NCBI GenBank assembly: GCA_000310025.1
Contig: FN649741.1
Coordinates: 7,799,699 to 7,863,698 of the forward strand
Direction: 5' to 3'
Source of the DNA: Ectocarpus siliculosus
Taxonomy: Eukaryota; Sar; Phaeophyceae; Ectocarpales; Ectocarpaceae
DNA length: 64,000 nucleotides
Position 1 is the first letter of the stretch, and the number at the start of each line of letters is the position of its first letter. Below the pieces are notes generated by a model. The model searched no databases and was not told the origin of the DNA. It worked only from the letters and a program-made list of their open reading frames with translations. Positions 45,101-56,828 of the stretch are shown here, piece after piece. Made by a program: the position numbers and the translations under genes.

Positions 45101-46600
45101 ATCTACCTGAAGTACTGCGAGGAAACACATAATAATAACTTTAATTCGTTCGTTCACGATGAAATGTTCGGCCCGCCGTTTGTTGTTTGTTTACTACTAT
45201 GCACACAACACTTACTTAAGACTGTTGTGGAAGACAGGAAGAATTCCCAAGGCGACGTACACATTCAATTCGAAGCACGTGCAGTGCATGGGTGTGCGTT
45301 GATAAAATACGTTGTTAGAGGATTATACTTTCACTTTCACCATGGCAGCCAGTTCCGGCGTGCATCAATTAGTAATTTTGTATGCATTTTCTTACAATCT
45401 TACAAAAAAATTCCTAGTGCCGGTCCCGTCAGCGGCGGGCTGCGGTCGGTGCTATGCATGCGGCTCATCAAAAGGGAGGCATCAATGAATGGCGAAAAAC
45501 CACGAAGAAGGGGGGAGGAAAAACCAAGGATGGGGATAACCGCAGACTTTCCACGTCACCTACCGGTAATCACCGCAAATCAGGGTTTGATGTTTTACCT
45601 ACCGGTAGTGACCTACCGCGGGGGGACAAACTTCGTTACCGCGAGGGGACGAAAGTTCACCATCCCTGGGGGTTCCGTGTCCCCCATCCCGGGGGGTTCT
45701 GTGTCTAGCTTTCTTTATGCTTTGCTCTTCGCTGTTCATTAACGTTTGTTTCTCGACGAATATAAATGTGGTTGGTTGTCGATGCTTCCCTCTCCACATC
45801 TATCTGCAGAGGTATTTTGCATGTATGCTGACGACCTAAACCGTACACCTACACCCTGCACAGCAGCACAGCTTCAGCTGCCGCAGCGTGCGGAGCGCAG
45901 AGCGCCCAGAGTACAGACTTTAGTAACCCGATCGATCATTCTCCATCTCCGTTGTATCCTTTTTACTACCAGGTACTATAATAAAAAATACGAAAGTTCT
46001 AAATATTGCATAACCCGGGGGAAAACATGTTACCTACCGGTATGCGGTTATCCCCATCCCCGGGAAAAACTCAAGCAGCTCAAATCGACCACCGAGCGGG
46101 GGGTCTTGACGTATGCCAATAAATTAGACCGCCCACGAAACGGTCAGCACGGCGCGAAATACACCCACCCCCGGAAGGATTCCTTCCTTCATCACTGGGC
46201 TACCCGAGATCGATTATCATCACATGATCTCCGAAGGGTGCAGCAGCTGTCGCCAACTTACGTCTCCCAGCTGGATGGGGAGCTTTCGTAGGCAGAAAAG
46301 AGCCTCCCAAGAAAAAGACGCAGGGAAGCTTTAGACGCCAAGTGTGAACGGGGGTTTGTTTGTGGTGAACGCCACCGAGCTATCTATGTAGTGATCGATT
46401 TGATGGGGTCCATCGTTACATATATATCCCCGTGCAAACTACTTCGAACTTGTGTGCGCGCTGTCTCTCATGTCCAGTCGGGATCTGTCTGACCTTCTTG
46501 GCTAACCAACGATTTCGTCTGCCTCCCTACAAAAAAATTGCTTCTCTTGGTTTCAGAGTAATTATTTATTTATTTTTTCCTGTGTGGAGATAAGATACCA
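42152..46600. other. Gene-poor interval after the DEAD-box gene
   Basis: The start is presumably the helicase 3' UTR. A short tandem repeat of about 25-base units (TTCTACCTTCA-type, about 42569-42645) and G homopolymers occur near 42531-42552 and 43708-43727. Two forward ORFs of 247 codons (44999-45742) and 181 codons (45746-46291) show no domain. Both contain low-complexity motifs repeating ACCTACCGGTA. I do not call them genes. Confidence 0.45.
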
Positions 46601-46654
46601 TGTGTCCTGCCGCCCGACCTCCCGCGTGTCGACCTACTCGGTCCGTCGGCATGC

Positions 46655-48113
46655 ATGAAGGAGGTTACCAATCTGTTTGAAAGCGCTGGCGACGTCCTGC
46701 AGTCTCACGACTGCCATCCTGGACCGTTCAGGCCTGAATTATGTATCCCGCTTCCGGCTACCTTCGAATTTAGTTGCGAGAGCTGCCCCCCTCCACCGTC
46801 CACGGGCTGTCATAAGTGTGACTACCGTTTCGTCACTATTCCTTCAGTATGTCTTGTTAGGCAATCGACAGTTCTGTTGTAGCATGCGCGGTCGAGTGAT
46901 CGTGCCTGCCTCGCGTGCTGCTGCTGCGCACAACCGTGTAACGGTTCCCACCGAATGAATGACGTCAGTTTTGCGGCGAGATTTTTCACGTCAGCCGAAC
47001 TGGCTTTCTGTTCCGAAACATGGGAATTCTGGTCAGCTCTGTAGATGCCAACTTCCCAAAAGCGCTCGCGATCATGGCGGCCGATGCGCTCATGGACGCT
47101 GGCTTTCCCCTTGCGGCCTCTAGCAGCCCCAGAGCCCTGGGGCGTGCGCATGGAGAATGTTCTTCGCGGAATCTGTTATTCTCGTTTCTGCCTTTGTGGC
47201 TCACGGGTAGTCGGGACGGGCAGCCACTCAATTTTGGGAACAACAGCAGCAGCGCGAGCTACGCTTGCCCCTGCCTTCCCCCTCCCCCCTCCTCCTCACA
47301 ATCCTCTACTCCCCACCACTCGCTCTTCTTAAGCGAATGTCTTCATCCTACGAAGTATCTTTCAACGTTCTCAACAACACTGGGCTGCTGTACATCGAGA
47401 ACGGCTTCACCTACCGGGAGCCCATCAAGAAACAGCAGTACGTACCGCGGTTTCTTCCTGGCTTTGGCCAGTGTACCTCTGATCCATGGTGGTACCATCC
47501 TGCCCTATTTTAGGTCTCCCGTCGCTATTTTGTGTCCCGTGCATATTAAGAATTAGGGGTTAACATCCGTTTATCGCGGTTGTGTTCCGTCTTTCCTTCC
47601 GGATGGATATTCGTCATCCGCGATGATGATTTGCCGCGTTCCGTGACCAGGTCACCCATTTGGATTTTTCGTGCCAACTTCCTCCCTCGATCTATCTGGG
47701 TTTTGGGATCCTTGCGTGGCGGAATTGACGGAATGGCATCGACGTCGATAACTCGCGACACGGAACCTGCGTCCCCAAAATCTCTCGCTCTTCAATTCTT
47801 CTCTTGGGGGCCCCGCAATATATCCCTGTGTAATTAATTAATTAATTAATTATTTAATTTCTGTCCCCTTTCTCTTCCTACCCTTCTTTGCGGCAAATCT
47901 GCTAATAATATTAGCGCCAGGAAACTAATGCTCAAAGTGCTCCAAGGACACGGCCTGGATCTTGAAGAATGGGCAAGGGTGGCATGCGGGCAGCGTTCAT
48001 CGGTGCTTCACAACAAGAGTGCTACGGTCACAGTTAGTGGAAGGGGTAGAGGAACGGCGCTAGCTACAGGCCGTGTGGGTGTCATGAAGGATGTGATCGA
48101 TGCTGCGAGATGA
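46655..48113 (+). CDS. Possible multi-exon gene, unrecognised
   Basis: Several forward stretches look coding but I cannot join them with confidence. One begins MKEVTNLFESAGDVLQSHDC at 46655. Another reads YEVSFNVLNNTGLLYIENGF near 47348-47440. A last one runs LMLKVLQGHGLDLEEWARVA from about 47924 and stops at 48113, preceded by a CGCCAG acceptor-like site. They resemble no family I know. They may be exons of one gene or remnants; treat the coordinates as a search interval. Confidence 0.22.
47831..47860. repeat. AATT-rich simple repeat
   Basis: TTAATTAATTAATTAATTA tract. A similar run lies at 34473-34488. Confidence 0.8.
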
Positions 48114-48506
48114 TTGATTGACACACGGACGGCCACATGGATAAAAAAACTGAATCATGCATTTTCTGCGTGAACTACAGCACAATCACGACATTCTCCT
48201 CCGGGAGGGAAAGTCTATCGATACGAGCAACGCCGAAATGTTGGAGGTTCGCTCCAATTCCACCCAACCCTATACACCCCGTCCAACTCTTCTTCGTTTG
48301 GGGGGCGCGAAGAACTTCGCACGCACAACTTCATTCCCCAAAATAAAAAACCATAATTCTCGATGGCAACGCCTCCGGCTGGGTGGAAAAGATGCACGAG
48401 CTCTAGTCTGGGGGGGAAAGCCTAGCCCGGCCAGGACACACACAACTAGACAGGCCAGAGGCGAAGATATTGAACCCGGTATCATTCGGTTTGTCTAAGG
48501 CTTGTT

Positions 48507-48824
48507 ATGTGTCCGGAACTCGCCCCGTCATGCACATCACAAGACATCTCACAGGCGGAGGAGCCAATATGCAATGCAGATCAGGTCCGACCAGCAAACG
48601 CTGGGGCACACTACTACGCCTTCAAACCGAATCGATGGCCTTCCGCATGGACTGTGGATTTTCCCATCAGGGGACCAATCTACAGACACAAACCCACATC
48701 GAAGTCTCGACACTCTCAAACTCCCGTTGCTCTTGCCGGCATGGAACAAACACAACGCTGCCCCATATGCCTGCCAACGGGGGACGACGTGTTCTCTACG
48801 GTGGCACATTTCAGAAACCACTGA
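48507..48824 (+). CDS. ORF with a single C2H2-like zinc-finger motif
   Basis: A 105-codon forward frame. Near its end the spacing C-x2-C-x12-H-x3-H is seen (CPIC ... HFRNH), which fits a classical C2H2 finger, followed at once by a stop. The remainder has no recognised domain. It could be a fragment of a transposon or of a transcription factor, or chance. There is no clear promoter or splice context. Confidence 0.22.
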   Translation: MCPELAPSCTSQDISQAEEPICNADQVRPANAGAHYYAFKPNRWPSAWTVDFPIRGPIYRHKPTSKSRHSQTPVALAGMEQTQRCPICLPTGDDVFSTVAHFRNH

Positions 48825-49242
48825 GAACGATCCTAGCTGGGTGCAACAACAAATCCCTGTGGCCTTCAATTCAACACCTACTGTAGGCCGACCGCGTCCG
48901 TAACGCGGGCTTGATCGGCGGGAGGGGTCTGCCTCATGAGCGCCTTCTGCTCAGTGTCGGAGACCTTCAGGGCGCCCTTTGACTATCCCTTGCAGACAAG
49001 GCGCTTCTCCTGGTTGACCAGAATCCCCGCGTTGGATACATAGTCTATATATGAAGAAGCGAAGGGCCTTCCCATCGGGGGATGCTCGTCGGAGCGGTTG
49101 CACGCACCGTAGACCGTCGGCAACACGGTAGTCTGGTGCTCCCCGCTAGAGTAGGTCTCGACCGCATCCCCGGCGAAGTGGTGGAACTCTCCGGCACGAG
49201 ATGTCACATTTCCCATAATCTTGTTTCATTCCCGCAGCGAGG

Positions 49243-49400
49243 ATGTCCACTGTGGACGGCAAGAAAGTCACGGTACCCGAGGGCGTGTGGCAGAGAAGCG
49301 AGGCCGCGACACCGGACCAGGAAGCGGCGATGCGCCAGCATCCCGTTCCCTTTGCGACCTTGTTTAACGATAACTGGTGCATGAATGGACATCCATCACA
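49243..49400 (+). CDS. Possible short exon, unrecognised
   Basis: After a CCCGCAG acceptor-like site an ATG opens a frame reading MSTVDGKKVTVPEGVWQRSE and continuing in coding-like composition to about 49400. No family is recognised, and the downstream part enters an inverted repeat. Weak candidate. Confidence 0.2.
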
Positions 49401-49518
49401 AGTCCCGAGCGTTGATTCAGTTGCCTTGTCTACGTCTCCGTTGCTGCTCTTCTTTGGTGAGGCTGATATTATCGCTTACAATCGATCTTGGATGGTTCCT
49501 TCCACAGGGCTAACTTGC

Positions 49519-49803
49519 GGGGTGTCGCCATCCAGTCCATCGGGCCTCCCCCCCTCGCCCCCCCGCCCTCCCCATCATCTCGATCGGCGGCGACTGCTCG
49601 CGAATGTTATTATTAAGTAGGTGGGCCCGCGTGGGAACAGCCGTCGTCAACTTACGCAGCAGCTGAGCGCAACGTTTGCGAATATAACCAGAGAGACGAG
49701 TCATCCCGTTCCGGCACCTGCTCAATAACATTCGCCAGCAGTCGCTGCCGATCGAAATGGGGGGAGGGGAGGAGGCTCGATGGGCTGGACGGCGACACCG
49801 CAA
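49519..49803. repeat. Inverted repeat pair, arms about 85 bp
   Basis: GGTGTCGCCATCCAGTCCAT...GAATGTTATT at 49519-49612 is the reverse complement of 49724-49803 with about 10-15 percent divergence, across a loop of about 110 bases. It is probably a small hairpin element. Confidence 0.8.
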
Positions 49804-49866
49804 ACAATTAGTGCCTCTGAGAGGGCACGGGTGCAAGCTCCGCTGTACACATCGTTAGACACCAGA

Positions 49867-50823
49867 TTAGCGCGTCCGCGCTCGAAGGGAGACAGCTCGA
49901 CACCGAGCAGGTAGAACTTTGTGTAGGCCATGGTGGCCGGACGGAGCCACGATGACCAACGAGGAGCGGGAGGAGACCCCTGGCCCCCGCCGCACCGCAC
50001 GTCGAACAAGACGCGGGCCCGTACGCTCGAGCTGCCCGACAGGAAGGACCCGCACGCCGTGCGACCCACCCGCGGCCGCCATACCCTCTAGGGCGTCAAC
50101 GCAGCGCGCCGTCGCTCTGGCGCTGTGGACCTCGACGATACGGGCCCGGCCTTCCAAGAGGCACCGGATATGCGGCTTCATCGGAATCGTCGTGGCGGCA
50201 TCGCCCCTCTAGCCCCTATCCACCCCGGGCGGGGGGGCGACCCCAGAAGCGTCGACGATAAGGACGTCATCCAGGCCGCCTCTGTCTGCCACCTGGTACA
50301 GGTAGTGCGCGGTAGTGCACTGATCGGGAATGGCGTGGCCGTCCAGGCTCGGCCAGCGCACGTTGATACGCCAGACCTTGATCCCGTCTTCCCCCTCGTA
50401 CTCGACAGCCCCCCGCATCAGGTGCTTGGAGTTGACAGGCAAGTTCAGGCTTTTAGCCCCGAGGGGCCACACCTCAACGCCCTCTTGGAGCGATCTCTTG
50501 CCCACTTACCGCCTCCAAGTCGGGCACCGCACGGCGGGTGACCTCCTCCTTCAGCCGCGGGAGATCTCACAATGTCGAGCAAGGTCGGCCTTACAGTCAC
50601 GAAGGCGTCGAGTGTGCTGCCACGAAGGGCTGCCGACGCTCCGGGCCCAAACCATCGCGCGCGCTTCCGCCGGGCTCAGGTTCCTAGGCACCGCGGCTGC
50701 CGCAGGCGGTGGGTGGCGAACTCGACCGGGCTGGGGAGGGGGTACCGGCCCTGTCGCTGCCGCTCTTGCTGCTAGCGACCTACGTCTGGTGTAGTGCGGC
50801 ATAGCAGTTGTTGTGTGGTGCAA
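49867..50823 (-). pseudogene. Possible decayed minus-strand gene
   Basis: On the minus strand, coding-looking segments follow one another in shifting frames. The first reads LSPAEARAMVWARSVG (50551-50823). It is followed by RLKEEVTRRAVPDLEA (about 50510-50557). The third, VEVWPLGAKSLNLPVN...VWRINVRWPSLDGHAIPDQC and ...GGLDDVLIVDASG, occupies 50209-50505. A GTAAGT just after PDLEA could be a donor, but the first frame ends in a stop before the second begins. I recognise no family. Frame changes without usable splice sites suggest a pseudogene or a repeated element; GC content is high. Confidence 0.3.
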
Positions 50824-51018
50824 CGAGATGGTCCATGTTAGGATTACCTGAAGTTACCTCGACAAACAGACATTCGGCGCAAGTACATTCGACCGTCACG
50901 AACGCAGCGTCGTGTCAAGGACAACATAGATAGACAGAAGAACAGACGACACCTCCTGCGTCACACGTCTACATGTACTATTATAGCGGGCTACGAGCCA
51001 AAAACGAAAAAACTGACC

Positions 51019-51066
51019 TCAGGGTTCCTCTTCCTCTTCCTCAGCGTGGGCGCCGCCGCCACCGCC

Positions 51067-51097
<31 letters not shown>

Positions 51098-51507
51098 CCG
51101 ACTTCGTCGGGGGCTGGCAAGCCCCGTCGATCGCGGTCACCCGGAGGTGTATCATCCCGGCGGGTTTCGCGTTCTGGATTAATGATATTGAAGAGTGCCT
51201 GGTGGAGCTCATGAAACGCCTGTTGTTTGTTGGCGGGACATCCCGACGCATTCGCACGCATTCCACATCGGGACAAGATACACAGGAAAGAGAAGCTCCT
51301 AAAGGAATCAAAACCAAAGCAGCTGCGGCCACGAATCAACAATAGCCGTCGGCTCAGCCTCATGTACCCCTTCTTTCTCTCGATGGGCACGAGAACATCG
51401 TACCTCCACGGCGCCGGCGCCGTCCCCGCTGGACCCGACGTAGGGTGTCGCTCTGGTCCCTGCCTTCGCCGGTCTAGAGCAAAAATAAGAAAAGCCACGA
51501 AAGACAA
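51019..51507 (-). CDS. Possible minus-strand terminal exon, low complexity
   Basis: The minus-strand frame contains QQAFHELHQALFNIINPE, then an acidic/basic stretch, a run of about 16 glycines encoded by a GGC/GCC repeat (about 51048-51104), then AHAEEEEEEP and a stop. The part before the glycine run looks coding but has no recognised domain. It may be the 3' exon of an unidentified gene. Confidence 0.22.
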
Positions 51508-52160
51508 CGAAGGGATGAGCCAAAGGAGGCAGGTGAGAACGCCAGGAATTGCAGGGTATAGGGATAATACGAACCTTCAGGTTTTCTTCCGGCAAGGGTT
51601 CAAAGGATCCACAGTCCGAAACCGAAAGGGAGAGGCCGCCGCAACCTTAAGCTAGACACCCAAGTACCAGTAGGGCGGCAACGCTCGGCATCCTGCGTTC
51701 GCATCGCTTGGTGCTCAACCTCTGCCCGCGCTAGACAGAGAAGGTGGGGCGTTGAGACGAGCGCCACACAGTTCTTGGAATGGACCCGACCGACAACTTG
51801 AAGCGAGGTAACATCCATGTGCTTCTCGCCCTGCTCTTCTTTGTCCTGCGAGCCCCGTTGGGCTGGGCGTTGTTGGGGCGGGGAGTCTGGTTGGGGGCAT
51901 GGAGCACGGACGGCGGAAGCACGATAAAATTCGACCAAGAGCGGTGACGGCGAATGATCGAGAGTTTGCCGACGGAGGCATCCGTCTCACGCCACCTTAC
52001 GGAACATGGCTTACATAGAATCAATCTGCGCTCTGTTCCGTTCGGAGGAGAGCCCGTCAAAGCTGCGAAGAGCAGCCTCGTCTCTCACTGATCGACAACA
52101 ACTCACGCATGACCAAGCTTATGCTCTCACGAGGCCGCTTACCCATCCCTACCCGGAGCC

Positions 52161-52683
52161 TTGGCGGAGTCGGTCCGGGCTATTCGCTTTCCTCTGACTT
52201 CATCGAGGCGTGTGCTTGGTCTTCAAACCGCCCGGGTCCTTTCCGGCAGTCCTCGCCACTGCTGTCATGTTTTATCGGTACGCCGGGTAGGGCACACCAT
52301 ATCAGCGCGAGTGACGTTGCCATACTTGGAGGTCTTGAGCAAAGATATGACTGCTGTTGCATACGTGAGGTGCATTGTCGCCGATCGGGGTTCCGACTAT
52401 CTGGATTGGGATGGGGGAGCGTGCACGCACGCACACACAGGAGCGGCAGGACAAGAGAAAGACCAAGACAGCAATCGAGGAGGGAATCATGGCGAGGAAG
52501 AGAGCAAGAGCTTCGAGCCAGATGCCCTTCGCCACAACAAACGGCGCAAGGACAAGAGAAGAACTGCCGAAAAATTGCTGTAAAAATGATTATGAGAATG
52601 ATGGTGGTGAAAGCAACGAGGATGATGGTGAAAGCACTCCAAAACGAACTCGAGTGCAAGATAGCAGCCTTGGTACTACATAG
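52161..52683 (+). other. Overlapping open frames, undecided
   Basis: Three forward frames are open. The frame ending at 52683 finishes in a highly charged tail (acidic stretch, then TPKRTRVQD) resembling a nuclear-protein C-terminus. I cannot assign a gene structure. Confidence 0.2.
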
Positions 52684-52790
52684 ACGTGTGCAGTTTTCTT
52701 CTGTTGCTACCGTTTCTGTCTTTCAACCGGAGAATATCTTAGCCTCCCCCATGCCGCCCCCTCACAGGGTGAACGGCATTTAGAAGTGTT

Positions 52791-52870
52791 TCGTGTTTTC
52801 AATCGCGTTGGGACTGGCGTCTTTTCATTGGTCAGTCGGTTAGCGCGGTCGATGCTAATAATAAACACAC
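52791..52870 (-). repeat. Dispersed repeat copy
   Basis: Reverse-oriented copy of the module at 4982-5050, sharing GTCTTTTCATTGG, TTAGCGCGGTCGATGC and AATAAACACACA. It lacks the inserted octamer seen at 40500. Confidence 0.75.
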
Positions 52871-53646
52871 ACTTCACACACACAGGAGTAAAAATAACTA
52901 TTTCGGCGACACAACGAAACACCCACGCGTCCATCATGAGAACGATGTCACGAACTCACGACTTGCTCTGGCTGACCAGGCTATCTGTATTGGAGTCGCT
53001 CCCTCTACCGGCCGATCTGTCGCCGCGCAACTCGAAAACAAAAACTCAACACTTCAAACTACTATGCATATGCATTGACTATGTAGGATTTCGACTTTCT
53101 TTCTCTTCGCAGTCGTTTTTCTCCGCTGGGACAGCGTTTTTTCTCGCACTTTCTTCTGCATGGCACGCAGAGGACCCGTCGGTACATTACCCGTTACGTG
53201 TGGGGCTCGCGAGACACCAGTGGTGCGCGTTAGGGCCGCCTAAAGTCGCTGGGACTGGCTCTTTTGTCAGGGGTTGGGAATCCGAACCATGAAAGCCTCC
53301 TCGAACGGCACGAAAACTGAAAACCGAACTTTTTTTTAACCCCGCGCCACGCGCCACGCGCCACGCGCCCACACACCTGCTGCTGTGATTGTTGTGCACT
53401 GTGGAATAAAGTAGGACACAGAACTATTTCGGCAGTTTACAAGATCGTATATGATTGGTTCTAGAGGAATAAGTGTCGATTCACGTGTGACGTGCATGAA
53501 GAGGAATGCGGCGTGACTTCGACGATGAACATGTGGCTTGCCTCGTCGAGGTCAGTCCTGAATAATGAAGAGCTGTGTGGTGTGTCAACCAACGGTCTTG
53601 CATCTCTGAGGTTACGAAACTAACACGAGGGCTCCTCAGAGCACAA

Positions 53647-53678
53647 ACGAACTCCCTCGATTGGACGAGGGTTCCACA
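53647..53678. repeat. 32-bp direct repeat flanking gag, left copy
   Basis: Identical to 54753-54784. It contains the palindromic stem CCCTCG-ATTGGA-CGAGGG and ends TTCCACA. The terminal CA and its position before gag suggest an LTR end, but an LTR start was not found. Confidence 0.8.
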
Positions 53679-53844
53679 TTAACTATTTAGTTAATCTGGC
53701 GGTCTCTTCGAAGATCGGTCGGAGGTTTCAAGTTGTGTGCAGCAGTGGACTGGAGTACGTACCTCGCATCGAGTCGGTGTGAGTCTGCTGCGGCTGTGGC
53801 GAGGTGGGCTGCAACGATAAACAAAAAGGTCCTGGTCAAGCGGA

Positions 53845-54846
53845 GTGGTCAGGAGATGGCAGGGCGAGGCAGAAGTGCTGGACGCGGCGGCAGTGCCGGG
53901 TGGCGACGCGAGTCCCACTCGGGTGAGTGAGTGTGAGCGAGGTGGTGCTCGGCTCCACCCAGAAGTCGCCCGAATATGGGAAGACGCTGTCCGCTGCTGC
54001 ATCGAGGCGGTTTCTGCTTCGGTACGCGAGTATATACGTGTGGTGGCGAGAGGCAACGAAGGTCGGGTGGTGCAAAGGCAGCCTACGTCGACATCCGAGT
54101 TGCTGCTGGTGCACATCCGCAAATGCTTGTCTTGTCTATGCTTTGAAGGCAAGAAAAACCTGACGGAGGCTGAGCTGCTGGAAGGTCTGTCGCTTAACGC
54201 CGAAATTTCGGGAGAGGCTTTGGTTGAGCCAGCCGAGGCGAAGGCGGGTGTGATCCGCGCGGCTACCATGAAGCCGGGCGCCTCGGTGCTGGAACGAGTG
54301 TATGCTGTTCATAGCGCGTTGGAATACTACCTGGCGGAGAACACGAATGTGGCGCGGCTGTACCGCGACGCCGACGACGAATGACTCGAGGAGTCGGCGC
54401 ACGTAGTCAGCAAGGCTCTGGTGAAAAGAATTTCACCTCCAGAACTTAAGGGAAACGTCGAAAGCTCTCTGGAGCTCCAAGGAATCTGGAAGAAGGATCC
54501 CGGGTGTGTGCTAGCTGTCATGGTGAAGGAGGCAACTGAATTGAAAAAGATAGAGCAGGTCGACGCGGAGCGTAAAGCCCGTGGCGGAGGTCGTGCTGCT
54601 GGGGAGAAGTCTGACAAGGCGGCTCGTGGTGGTGCGTCTGGCAAGCCAAGGGGACAGCGTTCCGGCGGTGGGCAAGGTGGCAAGTCCGGCTGCTCTGGGA
54701 ATTGCTGGATACGCGACAAGCCAGGCCATTTCGCTCGAGACTGCAAGAAGGCACGAACTCCCTCGATTGGACGAGGGTTCCACAGCACACTACCACCACA
54801 CGGCAACTGGTGCATTCGTACCCACAGCGGGGATCAAGACTCTTGA
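53845..54846 (+). pseudogene. gag: Retrotransposon gag fragment, broken
   Basis: One reading frame runs across this interval, interrupted once by an in-frame TGA at 54382-54384. Before it is an alpha-helical stretch (NLTEAELLEGLSLNAEISGE; VLERVYAVHSALEYYLAE). After it is a basic, glycine-rich linker and a zinc-knuckle-like CWIRDKPGHFARDC, typical of the nucleocapsid end of LTR-retrotransposon gag. The second zinc ligand, normally cysteine, is arginine here. Immediately after, the 32-base repeat begins, and no protease, integrase or reverse transcriptase follows. The element is therefore dead and internally deleted. A Copia-like origin is likely from the gag style but is not proven. Confidence 0.6.
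54753..54784. repeat. 32-bp direct repeat flanking gag, right copy
   Basis: Identical to 53647-53678. It interrupts the gag frame just after the zinc knuckle, as expected if a deletion joined gag to a distant copy of this repeat through the shared ACGAAC. Confidence 0.8.
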
Positions 54847-55299
54847 TGCTCATGGGAACACACCACGCGACACAGAAGTCCTCTCGCACAACTCTGGCAG
54901 TGATAAATGTGTACCACAGTAAAATTCGATTCCGAAAAATCGAAAAATTCAAATTTAGAAGTTTGGGTACGTAGCGCTCTAGATTACATCTATCTGTGAC
55001 TGTTCTTGGGCACGTCGAGCGTCTCTTTGATCTGTTGTTGTTGGTGTATGCGTGCAAAGCCCCACAAACCATGGGAAACAAACACGATCACACAAGAAGA
55101 GAAAGTGATCTAACGCAGCGGATTACAGCAGCAAGGATCTGCAGCAAACCCGCTATAATAGCCAAAACCCCACTCGCCCACAAGGGGAAGTCACGGCGGG
55201 AGAATACAAAATACCCCGAACATATGATGCAAATTCCAGGCAAATTATTGTATGCAGGGTTGCACGCAAGCTGGCACTACCGAACGTTATGACGATCAA

Positions 55300-55400
55300 C
55301 CATGCGACCGCGATGGCATTGGTTGGCCATGTCCTCTTGCGTCGCCCCGGGAGGCAAATCACCTACATACCTCCCGCAGGGGAACCTTGACTGCTGTTGT
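55300..55400. repeat. Dispersed repeat, copy 2
   Basis: Counterpart of 29935-30035. This copy ends in TTGACTGCTGTTGTAC, so an ACTGCTGT octamer lies at its edge, where the other copy has an unrelated sequence. Confidence 0.8.
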
Positions 55401-56640
55401 ACCAAATGTTTCCATAAATCGCGCATCTCTCTCTCTTCTCCGCGAGCACAAACAAACACAACGGGGAGCGATGCCCGATGCTTACCTATTGCATGAAGCA
55501 CACGTAAAATCCTCCCACGAACTTTGAACCTTTGAAATGGCGGATAGCAAGGGCTCACCTCGATCGGGAGGCAACACAGACGACGGGGGGCACTCCCCGC
55601 TCACTGTTGTGCCATCAAGGACGGCGAGCTGGCTATATTTGGGAAAATCGTGGCTGCGGGCGAGAGGAGAAACAACACCACCTTGTTGGGCGCTCATCCC
55701 GTGCCCTTGGTGCTCTACCACTGTGTTCCTTGAGTCGCCCACCTCTCCTTCCTCCTCGCGCAGTGTACATGTGTACATTCACAGGGGGAGCTGTCCCCCG
55801 TCGACAAGGATCCGGCGGTCGGCGGTCGTGCCTTTTTTCGAAATTCCGCCGCTGGTTTTTGACCAATCACAGATCAGGAAAACTCGTCCCGCACAACCTT
55901 ACAACCTTCCTGCTGTGAGAAATCGGTCCATTCTGTCGGCCCCCCCAGCGTTCGTCTTTCTTGAGTCAGGTGGAGGTGTGTTCCCAGGTACAGCGTGAGC
56001 AGGAAGGGCTGCGAGGGCGTGTCGATCCTGAACGTCGGGAAGAGGCAACGAAGGAGAGGAGGTGCGAGGTTTCTTGGTATTTTGTTGCTGCAACGCTAGG
56101 TTGGTGTTGCTCGCCCGTGGCAAGGGATCTGTGGGTATGTACGTACAGCAGTAGAGCCAACGCGAGAAACGACCCGTTTATCCCGCCACACAATCTGCTG
56201 CCTAACGTTCTGGCTCTCTCTCTCGGCCATGGATGGCCGTGGCTCTGTGTTGCATATGAAGAGCCTAGAGTCGAGTTGCCATGCAGGAGGAGGAGGAGGC
56301 CGACCCGCCTGTGTAGAGATATTCATTGCGAAAGGGTCAAGGGGTTGGGCTGTGGGTGGGGCGCACCAAGGGCGCAATCTGTCACGGTCCAACATGTACT
56401 TCCAGAGTGTACAGCAAGTATTTCAAACCAAACGGTTGGTGATGTTGTAGCGTTGTTGCTAAACTCTCAAGCTATCAAATTCGATCGCTTCCCGGCTGGG
56501 GCGCCCGCTCCCGCGCGTATCTACAAATAAATCAACATGTACACTACACGCCCGCTCTCCTCCGCTGTTGTCTCTACGCATCTACTGCAGTAGCCTACTG
56601 CTGTGATGTACGTAATCATTCTGAAGAGCCAGACTGCCCG

Positions 56641-56828
56641 TAAGGTTGCTAGTCAGCGCACAGGGGTGCGATCGATTTTCAAAGCGTGATTTCTCCACAC
56701 ACTTCTCAGGAAAGCTCTCGATGAGATATTTTTCCCAAACCGCCCTGTTCGACAGTGGTAACCTCCGGTTGTGGAGAAATTACGCTTTGAAAATCGTTCG
56801 CACCCCTGTGCGCTGACTCGCAACCTTA
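56641..56828. mobile_element. 188-bp MITE with 60-bp terminal inverted repeats
   Basis: The ends TAAGGTTGC (56641) and GCAACCTTA (56828) begin terminal inverted repeats of about 60 bases. They share CAGCGCACAGGGGTGCGA, GATTTTCAAAGCGT and TTTCTCCACA (against their complements). Taking the outermost TA as target-site duplication fits a Stowaway-like element mobilised by a Tc1/mariner transposase. It has no coding capacity. Confidence 0.85.
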
